Assembly (NCBI GenBank): GCA_905479075.1
Contig: CAJQLA010000006.1
Location: 157,796-221,795 of the forward strand
DNA length: 64,000 nucleotides
From: an uncultured Gammaproteobacteria bacterium
GTDB taxonomy: Bacteria; Pseudomonadota; Gammaproteobacteria; Nitrosococcales; Methylophagaceae
Direction: 5' to 3'
Position numbers and translations under genes: made by a program. Every line of letters starts with the position of its first letter. Position 1 is the stretch's first letter. The notes beneath the pieces were generated by a model that made no database searches, was not told the origin of the DNA, and saw only the letters and a list, made by a program, of their open reading frames with translations. This document shows, piece after piece, positions 36,889 through 46,107 of the stretch.

Positions 36889-39282
36889 TTAAAATAAATC
36901 AATTATTGGCGTGCCACCACCATCGGTATTATTGGCATTGAGTGTTGAGCCAAACTGACTAGGGGCATGATCCTTACGGAAACTTTCGTATACAGCATTT
37001 GGCTCACTTGGCATTGCTAATAAGCCTGTATCTGGATTTATTTTTACTGTGATCATATCCGTAGGAAGTTCAAGTGGTTTTTCGGCTACACCTTTAAGAG
37101 CCACTTCCATAAAGTTCATCCACATTGGTAAAGCAGCTTTACCTCCTGTTTCATATCGACCTAGGCTGCGGGGATTATCAAACCCAACCCAGCTGATAGC
37201 AACTAAGTCAGGATGAAAGCCGTTAAACCAGGCATCAATTTGATCGTTTGTTGTTCCTGTTTTGCCTGCAAGATCTTGTCGACCTAGGCTCATGGCCTTG
37301 CGTCCCGTGCCAAAACGAACAACATCACGCAGTAGACTATTCATAATGTAGGCATTTTGTGGTGTCATGATTCGTTTTGCTGGCGTGAAACCGTAAACCT
37401 GTTCATTGCTGTTCAGTTGATCACCTGTTTCAACGATAAGGCATGTTTCACAGACTGTGTCTGGCTGCGCTTGTTGGAGGATGTTGCCTTCAACATCTTC
37501 GATTCGCTGGATCATATAGGGTTCAATGCGGTAACCCCCATTTGCTAGGCTGGCATATGCGCGTGCCATATCCCATGGGGCGGCACTACCGCTGCCTAGT
37601 GCAAGAGATAGGTTGCGGGGCATTTGGCTGGTATCGAAACCAAAACGTTGCGCATAGTCGATCGCATAATTGGCCGTAATGTCACGGAGTAGACGAATTG
37701 AAACTAGATTTCTTGAATGTGTTAATGCTTCCCGTAAGCGTGTTGGCCCAAAAAATTTGCCACTATAATTAGAGGGCCGCCAAATGTTCTCGACACTCAC
37801 ATTATCTAATACGACGGGCGCATCGTTAATGATGCTGGCTGCGGTGTAACCCTTTTCTAGTGCGGCAGAATAGATGAAAGGTTTAAAGCCGGATCCCGGT
37901 TGGCGTTTCGATTGTGTAACGCGATTGAATTTATTATTGAAGTAGTCAAACCCACCATTTAGAGCCGTTATCGCGCCATCAAAAGGTGATAAGGCAATGA
38001 GCGCACCTTCCACTTCAGGTAGCTGAGCTAACTGCCATTGCTCATTACTATCCAAATGGAAGTAAGCCAAGTCGCCTTGTTTGAAAATATCCTGAGTTTT
38101 TTTGGGTTTGGGCCCTCGGCCATTGGTACTTAATTGTTTTCCGGCCCACGATAGTGAGCTCAGTTTTATTGTCGCAGTACCATGCTGTTTTATTTGTACA
38201 GTTGCTACTTTGTCTTCTAGCGAAAGAATGATGCCGGGCTCCAGTGGGCCTATTGTCTTAGCTTCTGACAATTGTTGTTCGAGCACTTCCTTCGAAAGAG
38301 TATCAAGTGCAATTGATTGTTGTGCCCCTCGATAACCATGACGACGATCATAGGCAAGTAATGCTGATTGGAGGGCGTTATTGGCAGCATTTTGATGTTC
38401 AGCTTTTATCGTTGTGTGAACACTTAGCCCTAAATTATAGGCTTCATCGCCGTAAAGCTCCGTTACTTTATTGCGGACAATTTCTGCGACATAAGGGGAA
38501 TACACTTCGATATCGCGGCCATGGTACGCGGCTGTTATCGGTTGTTCTTTAGCGAGCTGAGAGTCTTGCTCTGATATATAACGCACTTCATGCATGCGAC
38601 GTAAAACATAATTTCTTCTACCTATCGCCTTGTCAGGATTTGCAATTGGATTATAGCGTGAAGGTGCTTTTGGTAAGCCGGCTATCATGGCAAGCTCAGG
38701 CAGGCTCAGTTCATCTAAGGATTTTCCATAATAAACATTCGCAGCAGCAGCAACGCCGTATGCTCGCTTACCTAGATATATCTTATTAAGATAAAGTGAC
38801 AGTATCTCTTGTTTGCTTAATTTCTGCTCGATTTGTAGCGCTAGAATAATTTCATTTAATTTGCGTAGGTAGGTTTTTTCATTACTTAAAAAGAAATTGC
38901 GTGCTACTTGCATGGTGATAGTACTGCCGCCTTGGGCTTTTTGACCTGTCATGACTAGGGCGTAGACTGCTCTTAAAATCCCTTGATAGTCGACACCTGG
39001 ATGTTCAAAAAAGCGATCATCTTCCGCGGCCAGGAATGCTTCGATTAATTGGGGAGGAATATTTTCATAATCAACGGGGATGCGCCTTTTATCGCCAAAC
39101 TCAGCGAGTAAAAAGCCTTCCGAACTATATACTCGTAGCGGGACTTGCAGCTGTATGTCACGTAAACTGGCTGCGGGCGGCAGTTTTGGTGCAAGGATAT
39201 AGTAAACTGTGACTGCAGAAATGGACGCTAGGATTAAAACAATAAAAATTGAGGCGAGTAATCGTTTAATGTGACGTAGCAT
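36889..39282 (-). CDS. mrcA: Penicillin-binding protein 1A
   Basis: Bifunctional class A peptidoglycan synthase. The 797 residues comprise an N-terminal membrane anchor, a GT51 glycosyltransferase with AAEDDRFFEHPGVDYQGILRA, GGSTITMQVARNFFL and the KLNEIILALQIEQKLSKQEIL motif, an OB-like insert, and a transpeptidase with SxxK in QPGSGFKPFIYSAAL, SxN in LTHSRNLVSIRLL and KTG in LAGKTGTTNDQIDAWF. The gene is divergent from pilM with 200 bases between, the standard ponA/mrcA-pilM arrangement in gammaproteobacteria. Confidence 0.97.
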   Translation of the reverse strand: MLRHIKRLLASIFIVLILASISAVTVYYILAPKLPPAASLRDIQLQVPLRVYSSEGFLLAEFGDKRRIPVDYENIPPQLIEAFLAAEDDRFFEHPGVDYQGILRAVYALVMTGQKAQGGSTITMQVARNFFLSNEKTYLRKLNEIILALQIEQKLSKQEILSLYLNKIYLGKRAYGVAAAANVYYGKSLDELSLPELAMIAGLPKAPSRYNPIANPDKAIGRRNYVLRRMHEVRYISEQDSQLAKEQPITAAYHGRDIEVYSPYVAEIVRNKVTELYGDEAYNLGLSVHTTIKAEHQNAANNALQSALLAYDRRHGYRGAQQSIALDTLSKEVLEQQLSEAKTIGPLEPGIILSLEDKVATVQIKQHGTATIKLSSLSWAGKQLSTNGRGPKPKKTQDIFKQGDLAYFHLDSNEQWQLAQLPEVEGALIALSPFDGAITALNGGFDYFNNKFNRVTQSKRQPGSGFKPFIYSAALEKGYTAASIINDAPVVLDNVSVENIWRPSNYSGKFFGPTRLREALTHSRNLVSIRLLRDITANYAIDYAQRFGFDTSQMPRNLSLALGSGSAAPWDMARAYASLANGGYRIEPYMIQRIEDVEGNILQQAQPDTVCETCLIVETGDQLNSNEQVYGFTPAKRIMTPQNAYIMNSLLRDVVRFGTGRKAMSLGRQDLAGKTGTTNDQIDAWFNGFHPDLVAISWVGFDNPRSLGRYETGGKAALPMWMNFMEVALKGVAEKPLELPTDMITVKINPDTGLLAMPSEPNAVYESFRKDHAPSQFGSTLNANNTDGGGTPIIDLF

Positions 39283-39382
39283 GATATTTTTTAATCGCCG
39301 AGTTGATAAAATTATTACAGGTGGATATAAGTATATATTATGATGCTATAGAAATAGAATTAAAAAAGTTTCAGTGTAATTG

Positions 39383-39411
39383 TTGTTTTTTATATAAACA
39401 TGCACTATAGT
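39383..39411 (+). promoter_or_regulatory. Candidate sigma-70 promoter of pilMNOPQ
   Basis: TTGTTT (39383-39388) and TATAGT (39406-39411) are separated by 17 bases. A transcript would start near 39418 and give a leader of about 65 bases to pilM. It lies in the 200-base mrcA/pilM divergent gap. Confidence 0.5.
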
Positions 39412-39482
39412 TTTGAGAAACTACATTAACTTACAATTCTAAGTGGTGGTTTGTTGCGGTTAAATTAGGAGTAGAGCGATAA

Positions 39483-40541
39483 ATGTTTGGACGAAAAAAA
39501 TCTTCGCTTTTAGGGATCGATATTAGTTCATCAGTGGTTAAAGTGCTTGAGCTTAATCACATCAATGAAAAATATAGAGTTGAATCCTATGCTGTTGAGC
39601 CACTTCCACTTAATGCCGTTGTTGAAGGCCGAATTGACAATGTGAGTGAAGTTGCAGGCGCTATAAAGAGAGCGGTTAAGCGTTCTGGAACAAAAGCTAA
39701 AGATGCCGCAGTCGCCGTATCTGCTAATTCAGCTATTACTAAAATAGTCTCATTTCCAGCAAGCTTATCCGAGCGTGAAATGGAAGAGCAAATTATGCTT
39801 GAGGCTGATACCTACATTCCGTACCCGTTAGAAGAAGTCAGGTTGGACTTTGAGGTTGTCGGTACGTCATCTGCTGATGCGGAGGCCGTTGATGTTTTAT
39901 TAGCAGCATCGCGTAGTGAAAATGTTGATATTAGAACCAGCGTGTTAGAAGAAGCCGGTCTGAAGCCTAAATTAGTTGATGTAGAGGCTTATACGATTGA
40001 AAATAGCTTTAGTCTGATTACGCAGCAAATGCCTAATCAAGGCCAGGGTTTGACAGTAGCCGTTTTTGATGTGGGCTCAGCTGTTACAACATTGCATGTC
40101 CTTGTGGATGGCAAAATTGTGTTTACTCGTGAGCAGGCTTTTGGTGGACGTATGCTAACTGAAGATATTGAACGTCATTATGGCATGTCTTATCAGGAAG
40201 CCGGTCGAGCAAAGAAAACCAGTAATTTGCCAGAAGATTACAATGAAAAAGTGCTGGAGCCATTTAAACGAACTATGGCTACGACAATAACAAGAGCACT
40301 ACAATTCTTTTTCTCAGCATCAACGCAATATCAATCAATAGATTATATTATCCTAGCTGGTGGTTGCGCTTCTATCGCTGGTGTTGATGCAATGATTGAA
40401 GAAGATACCGGAACACCCACTTCAATAGCGAATCCGTTTTCAAATATGATTTTGGGCCCCAATATTAAAATTCAAGCATTAAGTAATGATGCTCCTTCCA
40501 TGCTAATAGCATGTGGCTTAGCGATGAGGAGTTTTGACTAA
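39483..40541 (+). CDS. pilM: Type IV pilus assembly protein PilM
   Basis: Actin-like cytoplasmic protein of the pilus alignment subcomplex; binds the N-terminal peptide of PilN. The 352 residues show FtsA/SHS2-type motifs: LLGIDISSSVVKVLEL at the start, QIMLEADTYIPYPLEEV, VAVFDVGSAVTTLHVL and DYIILAGGCASIAGVD. First gene of the pilMNOPQ operon, with AGGAG about 12 bases before the ATG. It overlaps pilN by one base. Confidence 0.97.
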   Translation: MFGRKKSSLLGIDISSSVVKVLELNHINEKYRVESYAVEPLPLNAVVEGRIDNVSEVAGAIKRAVKRSGTKAKDAAVAVSANSAITKIVSFPASLSEREMEEQIMLEADTYIPYPLEEVRLDFEVVGTSSADAEAVDVLLAASRSENVDIRTSVLEEAGLKPKLVDVEAYTIENSFSLITQQMPNQGQGLTVAVFDVGSAVTTLHVLVDGKIVFTREQAFGGRMLTEDIERHYGMSYQEAGRAKKTSNLPEDYNEKVLEPFKRTMATTITRALQFFFSASTQYQSIDYIILAGGCASIAGVDAMIEEDTGTPTSIANPFSNMILGPNIKIQALSNDAPSMLIACGLAMRSFD

Positions 40542-41092
40542 TGGCACATATTAATTTACTTCCATGGCGTGAAGAAAAACGGCAAGAAAGATTAAAACAG
40601 TTTGCAATCGGGACAGGGTTGAGTGTTGTGTTGACAGCAGTTTTGTTCTATAGCGTTGTTTTATTTGTTAATAGTTTGATAGATGAACAAAATGACAGAA
40701 ATAATTATTTAAAAACTGAAATTGCTGTCTTAGATAAAAAAATAAAAGAAATAAAAACACTTGAGCGTGAGCGTGATAGGTTGCTAGCTAGAATGCAGGT
40801 AATACAAGAATTACAAGAGAGTAGACCCAAAGTAGTGAAAATATTAGATTCTTTAGCTAGAGTGGTGCCAGAAGGCGTCCACTTGACAAGTGTTACAAGG
40901 CAAGGTGCTTCTTTGACATTTAATGGTATTGCACAATCTAATGCTCGGGTTTCGGTTTTTATGCGTGAAGTGGATAAAAATACTGAATTAGATGAGTCCG
41001 ACCTAAAAGTGATTCAGCGCTCGGCACAAACAAAGAGTTTCACTTTGACTGTTAACGAGTCAAAACCAAAGGTCGAAGAGGGAGTCGAGTAA
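40541..41092 (+). CDS. pilN: Type IV pilus assembly protein PilN
   Basis: Inner-membrane protein of the alignment subcomplex. The 183 residues start with the conserved MAHINLLPWREEKR peptide that binds PilM, then one membrane segment (GLSVVLTAVLFYSVVLFV), a periplasmic coiled coil (NYLKTEIAVLDKKIKEIKTLERERD) and a ferredoxin-like fold (VVPEGVHLTSVTRQGASLTFNG). One-base overlaps join it to pilM and pilO. Confidence 0.97.
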   Translation: MAHINLLPWREEKRQERLKQFAIGTGLSVVLTAVLFYSVVLFVNSLIDEQNDRNNYLKTEIAVLDKKIKEIKTLERERDRLLARMQVIQELQESRPKVVKILDSLARVVPEGVHLTSVTRQGASLTFNGIAQSNARVSVFMREVDKNTELDESDLKVIQRSAQTKSFTLTVNESKPKVEEGVE

Positions 41093-41685
41093 TGGAAATT
41101 CCTTCTTTATCCGATATTGAATTCAATGAGCCAGGTGAATGGCCACAATTATTCAAAATATTAGCTGTTTTGCTATTGTGTATTACTCTGCTTGTTGCAG
41201 GATATTATGTCATCATTAAAGATAAAACAATTGAACTTGAAGCTGCGGAACAGAAAGAGTTAGCGCTTAAACAAGAGTTTGAGAAAAAATATGCCAAGGC
41301 AGTGAACCTAGAGGCGTATAAAGAGCAAATGGTAGAAATGCGCGTTGCGTTTTCTTCAATGTTGCAACAGTTGCCGCGGAAAAGTGAAGTGGCAGATTTG
41401 TTGATTGACATCTCAAGGACAGGACTGGTTAATGGCTTAGAATTTGAATTGTTTAAGCCTGCAGGCGAGCGACCAGTGGATTTTTATGCGGAGCTTCCTA
41501 TCCAAATGAAAGTCACCGGCAGCTATCATCAATTTGGTGAGTTTGTAGGCGCTATTGCTGCTTTACCTCGAATAGTAACGATGCATAATTTAACGATGAA
41601 GCCTTTAGGCAGTGGCTTAATGACTATGGATATAACTGCTAAAACATACCGTTATTTCGATGAAGAAATTGAAGAAAATAAATAA
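41092..41685 (+). CDS. pilO: Type IV pilus assembly protein PilO
   Basis: Partner of PilN in the inner-membrane platform. The 197 residues have a short cytoplasmic start, one membrane segment (ILAVLLLCITLLVAGYYVIIK), a coiled coil (AAEQKELALKQEFEKKYAKA) and a periplasmic domain with LPRKSEVADLLIDISRTGL and MKVTGSYHQFGEFVGAIAALPRIV, the typical PilO signature. Overlaps pilN and pilP starts/stops by one base. Confidence 0.97.
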   Translation: MEIPSLSDIEFNEPGEWPQLFKILAVLLLCITLLVAGYYVIIKDKTIELEAAEQKELALKQEFEKKYAKAVNLEAYKEQMVEMRVAFSSMLQQLPRKSEVADLLIDISRTGLVNGLEFELFKPAGERPVDFYAELPIQMKVTGSYHQFGEFVGAIAALPRIVTMHNLTMKPLGSGLMTMDITAKTYRYFDEEIEENK

Positions 41686-42245
41686 TGATGAGTAATCTTA
41701 AGATGATGAAAGTTTTGCAAAAAAGGACAGGCTTTTTATTGCCACTAACGTTGCTTTTATTGACAGGGTGTATGGACCAAAAGCAAGATTTGCAGACATA
41801 TGTTGCTGATGTAGCTGCTAAACAAAAACCCGATATTGAACCTATTCCGGTAATGAAGCCCTATCAACAGTTTGATTATGCTGCTGCAGAGTTAAGAGAT
41901 CCTTTTACAGCAACTGTAGTCGATTTAGCTGATGACGAAAATAAACAAGCCGTTGTCGACAATGGTCTTAGGCCAGAACAACATAGAAGAAAGGAAGCGC
42001 TTGAGTTATACGAATTAAGTGAACTTCAGTTTGTTGGAACACTCGAAAAAGAAGGCATGTGGGGATTGATTCGAGCTTCGGATGGCATTATTAATAGGGT
42101 ACAGGTTGGTAATTATATGGGTAAGAACCACGGCCAAATATTATCAATAAGCCCAAGTGAAATAAGCCTGAAAGAGATCATACTCAGTGGTAGTGGCAGC
42201 TATATTGAGAGGGAGTCATCTCTACCTATTGCTGAAATAAATTAG
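41685..42245 (+). CDS. pilP: Type IV pilus lipoprotein PilP
   Basis: Periplasmic lipoprotein linking PilNO to the secretin PilQ. The 186 residues have a lipobox (LLLLTGCMDQKQDL), a linker containing the conserved YAAAELRDPFTATV segment, and a small beta domain (ELSELQFVGTLEKEGMWGLIRASDG, VQVGNYMGKNHGQI) that binds PilQ. Several ATGs cluster at the start (41685, 41688 and internal); the first is used. Confidence 0.95.
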   Translation: MMSNLKMMKVLQKRTGFLLPLTLLLLTGCMDQKQDLQTYVADVAAKQKPDIEPIPVMKPYQQFDYAAAELRDPFTATVVDLADDENKQAVVDNGLRPEQHRRKEALELYELSELQFVGTLEKEGMWGLIRASDGIINRVQVGNYMGKNHGQILSISPSEISLKEIILSGSGSYIERESSLPIAEIN

Positions 42246-42278
42246 AGATTGAATAAAATAACTAGCGATGATGGAATT

Positions 42279-44393
42279 ATGATGAAAATACAACAGTTAA
42301 TAATGCTTGGTAATCAACGATTAGCGAATTTATTTAAAATAGTGTTTTTGATACTGGCAAGTTCGCTAGTTTTAATGCCAAAACAAGCCATATCTGCTGA
42401 GTTACAAGGCTTAGACTATTCGTCTTTGCCAGGTGCCAAAACTCAGATTGTTTTGACTTTCTCTGAAGCCATTGATGGGCCGAATAGCTTTTCAATTGAT
42501 GAGCCAGCAAGAATTGTACTTGATTTTGCAGGAGTGGCTAACCAACTGAACAAAAAGACGCAAGATATCAATATAGGTGTTACAAAAAGTGTATCGACTG
42601 TCGAAGCAGGGAATAGAACGCGCATGGTCGTTAATCTTGCGCAGAAAGCAGCTTATGTCGTTGAACATACAGACAACATTGTCAAATTGACTATTAGCGG
42701 TTCTAGTCAAACTATTGCAAAACGAAGTGGTGGTAGTGAAGTCGTTGATATTGATTTTCGACGTGGAGAACAAGGCGAAGCTAGATTAATGGTCGAGTTA
42801 AGCAATGAAGGTACGGCTGTTGATGTGAGACAACAAGGCGATACATTGATTGTCGATTTAGCAGGAGCATCACTACCTGAAAGATTACATAGACGTTTAG
42901 ACGTGGCTGATTTTGCTACACCAGTCAAAGCGATTGAGAGTAATCAAGCAGGCCGCAATTCCCAACTTGTCTTAACAACATCAGGTGAGTTCGAGCACCT
43001 CGCTTACCAATCAGATAAAACATTGATTGTCGAAGTTAAACCAGTTATTGAAACTGAAAAAGAAGCTGTGGTTAGGCGTGATCAGTTTGGTTATAAAGGT
43101 GAAAAATTATCACTTAATTTCCAAAACATTGAAGTTAGAGCCGTCTTGCAATTGTTAGCGGAATTTACCGGCCTTAATTTAGTGACCAGTGATACAGTGC
43201 AAGGCAATGTAACATTAAGGCTGAAAAATGTGCCTTGGGATCAGGCATTAGACATTATTTTGAAAACCAAAGGTTTGGCGATGCGCCAAAATGGTAATGT
43301 CATGTTAATTGCGCCAGCAGCAGAAATTGCAGCACGTGAAAAACAAGAATTAGAGGCGCAAAAGCAACTAATTGAGTTAGAACCGCTCTATTCTGAAATT
43401 ATAGAAATTAATTTTGCTAAAGCTACCGAGTTGGCAGCAATTTTGGATAATGATGGGGGAAGTAATTCTGGTGTTGGCGTTTCTGGATTCTTATCAGAAA
43501 GAGGCAGTATAACTATTGATAATCGAACAAATTCTTTGCTTATTCGGGATACTGCTGATCAACTAGTACAAATCAGAGGCTTGATTGAGCAGCTTGATAT
43601 ACCTGTTCGACAAGTGTTAATCGAATCAAGAATTGTTATAGCCAATAATGACTTCACTAAGGATTTAGGTGTACGCTTTGGTGCTTCTGCTAGAAGTCGT
43701 ACATTGGGGGCTGCAACTTCTGGTAGTTTGAGTAATATAACCGGAACATCAGATAATAATTTATTAGAAGTTCCGTCTACAGCAACAAATCCACCTGGAT
43801 TAAATCAAAACTTAAATGTTAACTTGCCGGTCATTAATCCTGCAGGTACTTTAGCATTAGCATTAGCTAAACTTCCTTTAGGAATGATTCTTGAGCTTGA
43901 ACTTTCAGCAATGCAGGAAGAGGGACAAGGCGAAATTATTTCTAGTCCTAGAGTAATAACCTCAAACCAACAGACTGCCTTAATACAACAAGGTACGGAA
44001 ATACCTTACCAAGAAGCAAGCTCCAGTGGAGCAACCACTGTAGAGTTTAAAGAGGCAGTGTTGAAATTGGAAGTAACACCACAGATAACACCTGATGATC
44101 ATATTGTCATGGATCTTGAAGTGAATAAAGATGAGGTAGGTACGGTTGTTGCTGGTGTACCAAGTATTGATACACGTAGTGTGAAAACACAAGTGTTAGT
44201 CGATAATGGTGAGACAGTTGTTTTAGGTGGTATTTATGAACAGTCAAAAATTAATGGAACAACAAGAGTGCCATTTTTTGGTGATTTACCTTATGTAGGG
44301 TTCTTATTTAAAACTACAAGTAATGAAGATACTAAGCGTGAGTTACTCGTGTTCGTTACACCTAAGATAATTAAAGATGACTTAAAGTTTTAA
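42279..44393 (+). CDS. pilQ: Type IV pilus secretin PilQ
   Basis: Outer-membrane secretin pore through which the pilus passes. The protein of about 704 residues has a signal peptide (IVFLILASSLVLMPKQAISA), two AMIN peptidoglycan-binding regions (SSLPGAKTQIVLTFSEAID, VDIDFRRGEQGEARLMVELS), the STN domain (LNFQNIEVRAVLQLLAEFTG), the N1 domain and the secretin core (LPLGMILELELSAMQEEGQG, SSPRVITSNQQTALIQQGTE, VLVDNGETVVLGGIYEQ). ATG at 42279 is preferred over TTG at 42249: the signal peptide is then closer to the N-terminus and GGA stands 5 bases before it. Confidence 0.95.
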   Translation: MMKIQQLIMLGNQRLANLFKIVFLILASSLVLMPKQAISAELQGLDYSSLPGAKTQIVLTFSEAIDGPNSFSIDEPARIVLDFAGVANQLNKKTQDINIGVTKSVSTVEAGNRTRMVVNLAQKAAYVVEHTDNIVKLTISGSSQTIAKRSGGSEVVDIDFRRGEQGEARLMVELSNEGTAVDVRQQGDTLIVDLAGASLPERLHRRLDVADFATPVKAIESNQAGRNSQLVLTTSGEFEHLAYQSDKTLIVEVKPVIETEKEAVVRRDQFGYKGEKLSLNFQNIEVRAVLQLLAEFTGLNLVTSDTVQGNVTLRLKNVPWDQALDIILKTKGLAMRQNGNVMLIAPAAEIAAREKQELEAQKQLIELEPLYSEIIEINFAKATELAAILDNDGGSNSGVGVSGFLSERGSITIDNRTNSLLIRDTADQLVQIRGLIEQLDIPVRQVLIESRIVIANNDFTKDLGVRFGASARSRTLGAATSGSLSNITGTSDNNLLEVPSTATNPPGLNQNLNVNLPVINPAGTLALALAKLPLGMILELELSAMQEEGQGEIISSPRVITSNQQTALIQQGTEIPYQEASSSGATTVEFKEAVLKLEVTPQITPDDHIVMDLEVNKDEVGTVVAGVPSIDTRSVKTQVLVDNGETVVLGGIYEQSKINGTTRVPFFGDLPYVGFLFKTTSNEDTKRELLVFVTPKIIKDDLKF

Positions 44394-44420
44394 GCTTAAC
44401 TAGTCTTATCTAGTTATAAT

Positions 44421-44453
44421 AAGCCGGATCCATATTATGGGTTCGGCTTTTTT
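44421..44453 (+). terminator. Rho-independent terminator after pilQ
   Basis: Stem AAGCCGGATCC (44421-44431) with GGGTTCGGCTT (44439-44449), two G-T wobbles, around a 7-base loop and followed by a run of T to 44453. A separate perfect 7-bp hairpin, TAACTAG (44397-44403) and CTAGTTA (44410-44416), lies just before it. Confidence 0.85.
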
Positions 44454-44481
44454 ATATTCCACTGTTAGAGATTAAAAATAG

Positions 44482-45003
44482 ATGATTGCAAGTAATATCT
44501 TTTTAGTTGGACCGATGGGGGCAGGGAAGTCAACTGTGGGTAAACAACTGGCTAAATCTCTAGGTCGCGATTTCTTTGATAGCGATAAGGAAATTGAGCG
44601 TAGGACCGGCGTCTCCATTTCTTGGATTTTTGAAATGGAAGGCGAAGCCGGGTTTAGAGCGCGTGAGCAAAAAGTAATAGAAGAATTAACAGATATGAAA
44701 AATATTGTATTAGCTACAGGGGGCGGGGCTATTTTATCAGCTGATAACCGCCGTGCTTTGCGTTCTCGTGGCTATGTAGTTTATTTGTCGGCTTCAGTTG
44801 ATCAGTTGCTGCGTCGCACTAGCAAGGATAAAAATAGGCCCTTATTACAAACGGGTGAGCCAAAAAAACAAATAGCTGAATTACTGGCCTTTCGTGACCC
44901 TTTATACAAAGATGTGGCTGATGTTGAATTGCGTACTGGTGACCAATCTATACAATATGTTGTGTCTAGCTTGATCAAAAAATTAGAAAATTTAGATAAA
45001 TAA
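44482..45003 (+). CDS. aroK: Shikimate kinase
   Basis: Phosphorylates shikimate at the 3-hydroxyl with ATP in aromatic amino-acid synthesis. The 173 residues hold Walker A VGPMGAGKSTVGKQLA, shikimate-binding FFDSDKEIERRTG and FRAREQKVIEEL, the Walker B-like ATGGGAILSADNRRAL and the lid KNRPLLQTGEP. It follows the pilQ terminator and is coupled to aroB (9 bases), the usual pilQ-aroK-aroB order. Confidence 0.97.
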   Translation: MIASNIFLVGPMGAGKSTVGKQLAKSLGRDFFDSDKEIERRTGVSISWIFEMEGEAGFRAREQKVIEELTDMKNIVLATGGGAILSADNRRALRSRGYVVYLSASVDQLLRRTSKDKNRPLLQTGEPKKQIAELLAFRDPLYKDVADVELRTGDQSIQYVVSSLIKKLENLDK

Positions 45004-45012
45004 AATCAAAAA

Positions 45013-46098
45013 ATGAAAATTTTAAACGTATCACTTGCCGATCGCAGTTATCCAATATTTATAGGAAAAAATATATTAACGCAATCAAACCTACTTGATG
45101 AGTCTATAAAAAACAAAGAGGTTTGTGTGGTGACTAACACCACCGTAGCTGCACTCTATTTGGATAAATTGCTTGAATGCTTATCCAATGATTATGCGGT
45201 TGAGACTGTTGTGTTGCCCGACGGTGAGCAATACAAAAACCTAGATGTGCTTAATCAGGTTTTTGACACATTATTAGAAGCACAATTTTCAAGGCAAGTA
45301 ACATTGATTGCACTTGGCGGTGGCGTTATAGGTGATATGACGGGTTTTGCTGCTGCTTGCTATCAAAGAGGCGTGCCTTTTATTCAAATCCCAACGACAT
45401 TATTAGCACAAGTTGATTCCTCCGTAGGAGGTAAAACCGCTGTTAATCATACGCTTGGTAAGAATATGATCGGTGCTTTCTATCAGCCTCAGTGTGTGAT
45501 CGCTGATACCGATACATTATTAACTCTTGATGACAGGCAATTATCATCAGGCTTAGCCGAAGTGATAAAGTACGGCTTGATCAATGACGCTGAATTTTTT
45601 AATTGGCTTGAAGATAACATGCCAAGCTTAATGGCCCGTGATGGCGACTTATTAGCTGAGGCCATTGAACGCTCATGTAAAGATAAAGCGGATATTGTTG
45701 CTGAAGATGAGCGTGAACAAGGTGTACGTGCCTTATTAAATTTAGGACATACATTTGGTCATGCGATTGAAACAGGCATGGGCTATGGGCTAGTTTTACA
45801 TGGTGAGGCCGTAGCGATTGGTATGCTGATGGCAGCTGACTTATCTCATCGAATGGGATGGCTAACGCTGTCCGAGCTTGAGAGAGTCAAGAATATTTTG
45901 CTACTTGCTGGTTTACCCATATCAGTTCCAGATGCCATGACAGTGGATAAATTTATGAGTTTGATGGCTGTTGATAAAAAAGTTAAAAATGGCCAAATAA
46001 GACTCGTGCTGTTAAAAGGTATAGGGCAAGCTATACTGAGCGATGATTATGATAAAAAGCAATTATACCAGACGCTGGAAAGCTTTAACGCAGGCTGA
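45013..46098 (+). CDS. aroB: 3-Dehydroquinate synthase
   Basis: Second shikimate-pathway step, cyclising DAHP to 3-dehydroquinate with NAD and a divalent metal. The 361 residues show [20 protein letters not shown], the NAD motif [53 protein letters not shown] and the metal-binding [13 protein letters not shown] and [10 protein letters not shown]. aroK lies just before and a DamX-like gene just after. Confidence 0.97.
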   Translation: MKILNVSLADRSYPIFIGKNILTQSNLLDESIKNKEVCVVTNTTVAALYLDKLLECLSNDYAVETVVLPDGEQYKNLDVLNQVFDTLLEAQFSRQVTLIALGGGVIGDMTGFAAACYQRGVPFIQIPTTLLAQVDSSVGGKTAVNHTLGKNMIGAFYQPQCVIADTDTLLTLDDRQLSSGLAEVIKYGLINDAEFFNWLEDNMPSLMARDGDLLAEAIERSCKDKADIVAEDEREQGVRALLNLGHTFGHAIETGMGYGLVLHGEAVAIGMLMAADLSHRMGWLTLSELERVKNILLLAGLPISVPDAMTVDKFMSLMAVDKKVKNGQIRLVLLKGIGQAILSDDYDKKQLYQTLESFNAG

Positions 46099-46107
46099 TA
46101 CAGCAGT

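Noticed and set aside
42249..42278. TTG start for pilQ at 42249
   Set aside because: It adds ten polar residues before the signal peptide; the ATG at 42279 fits better.
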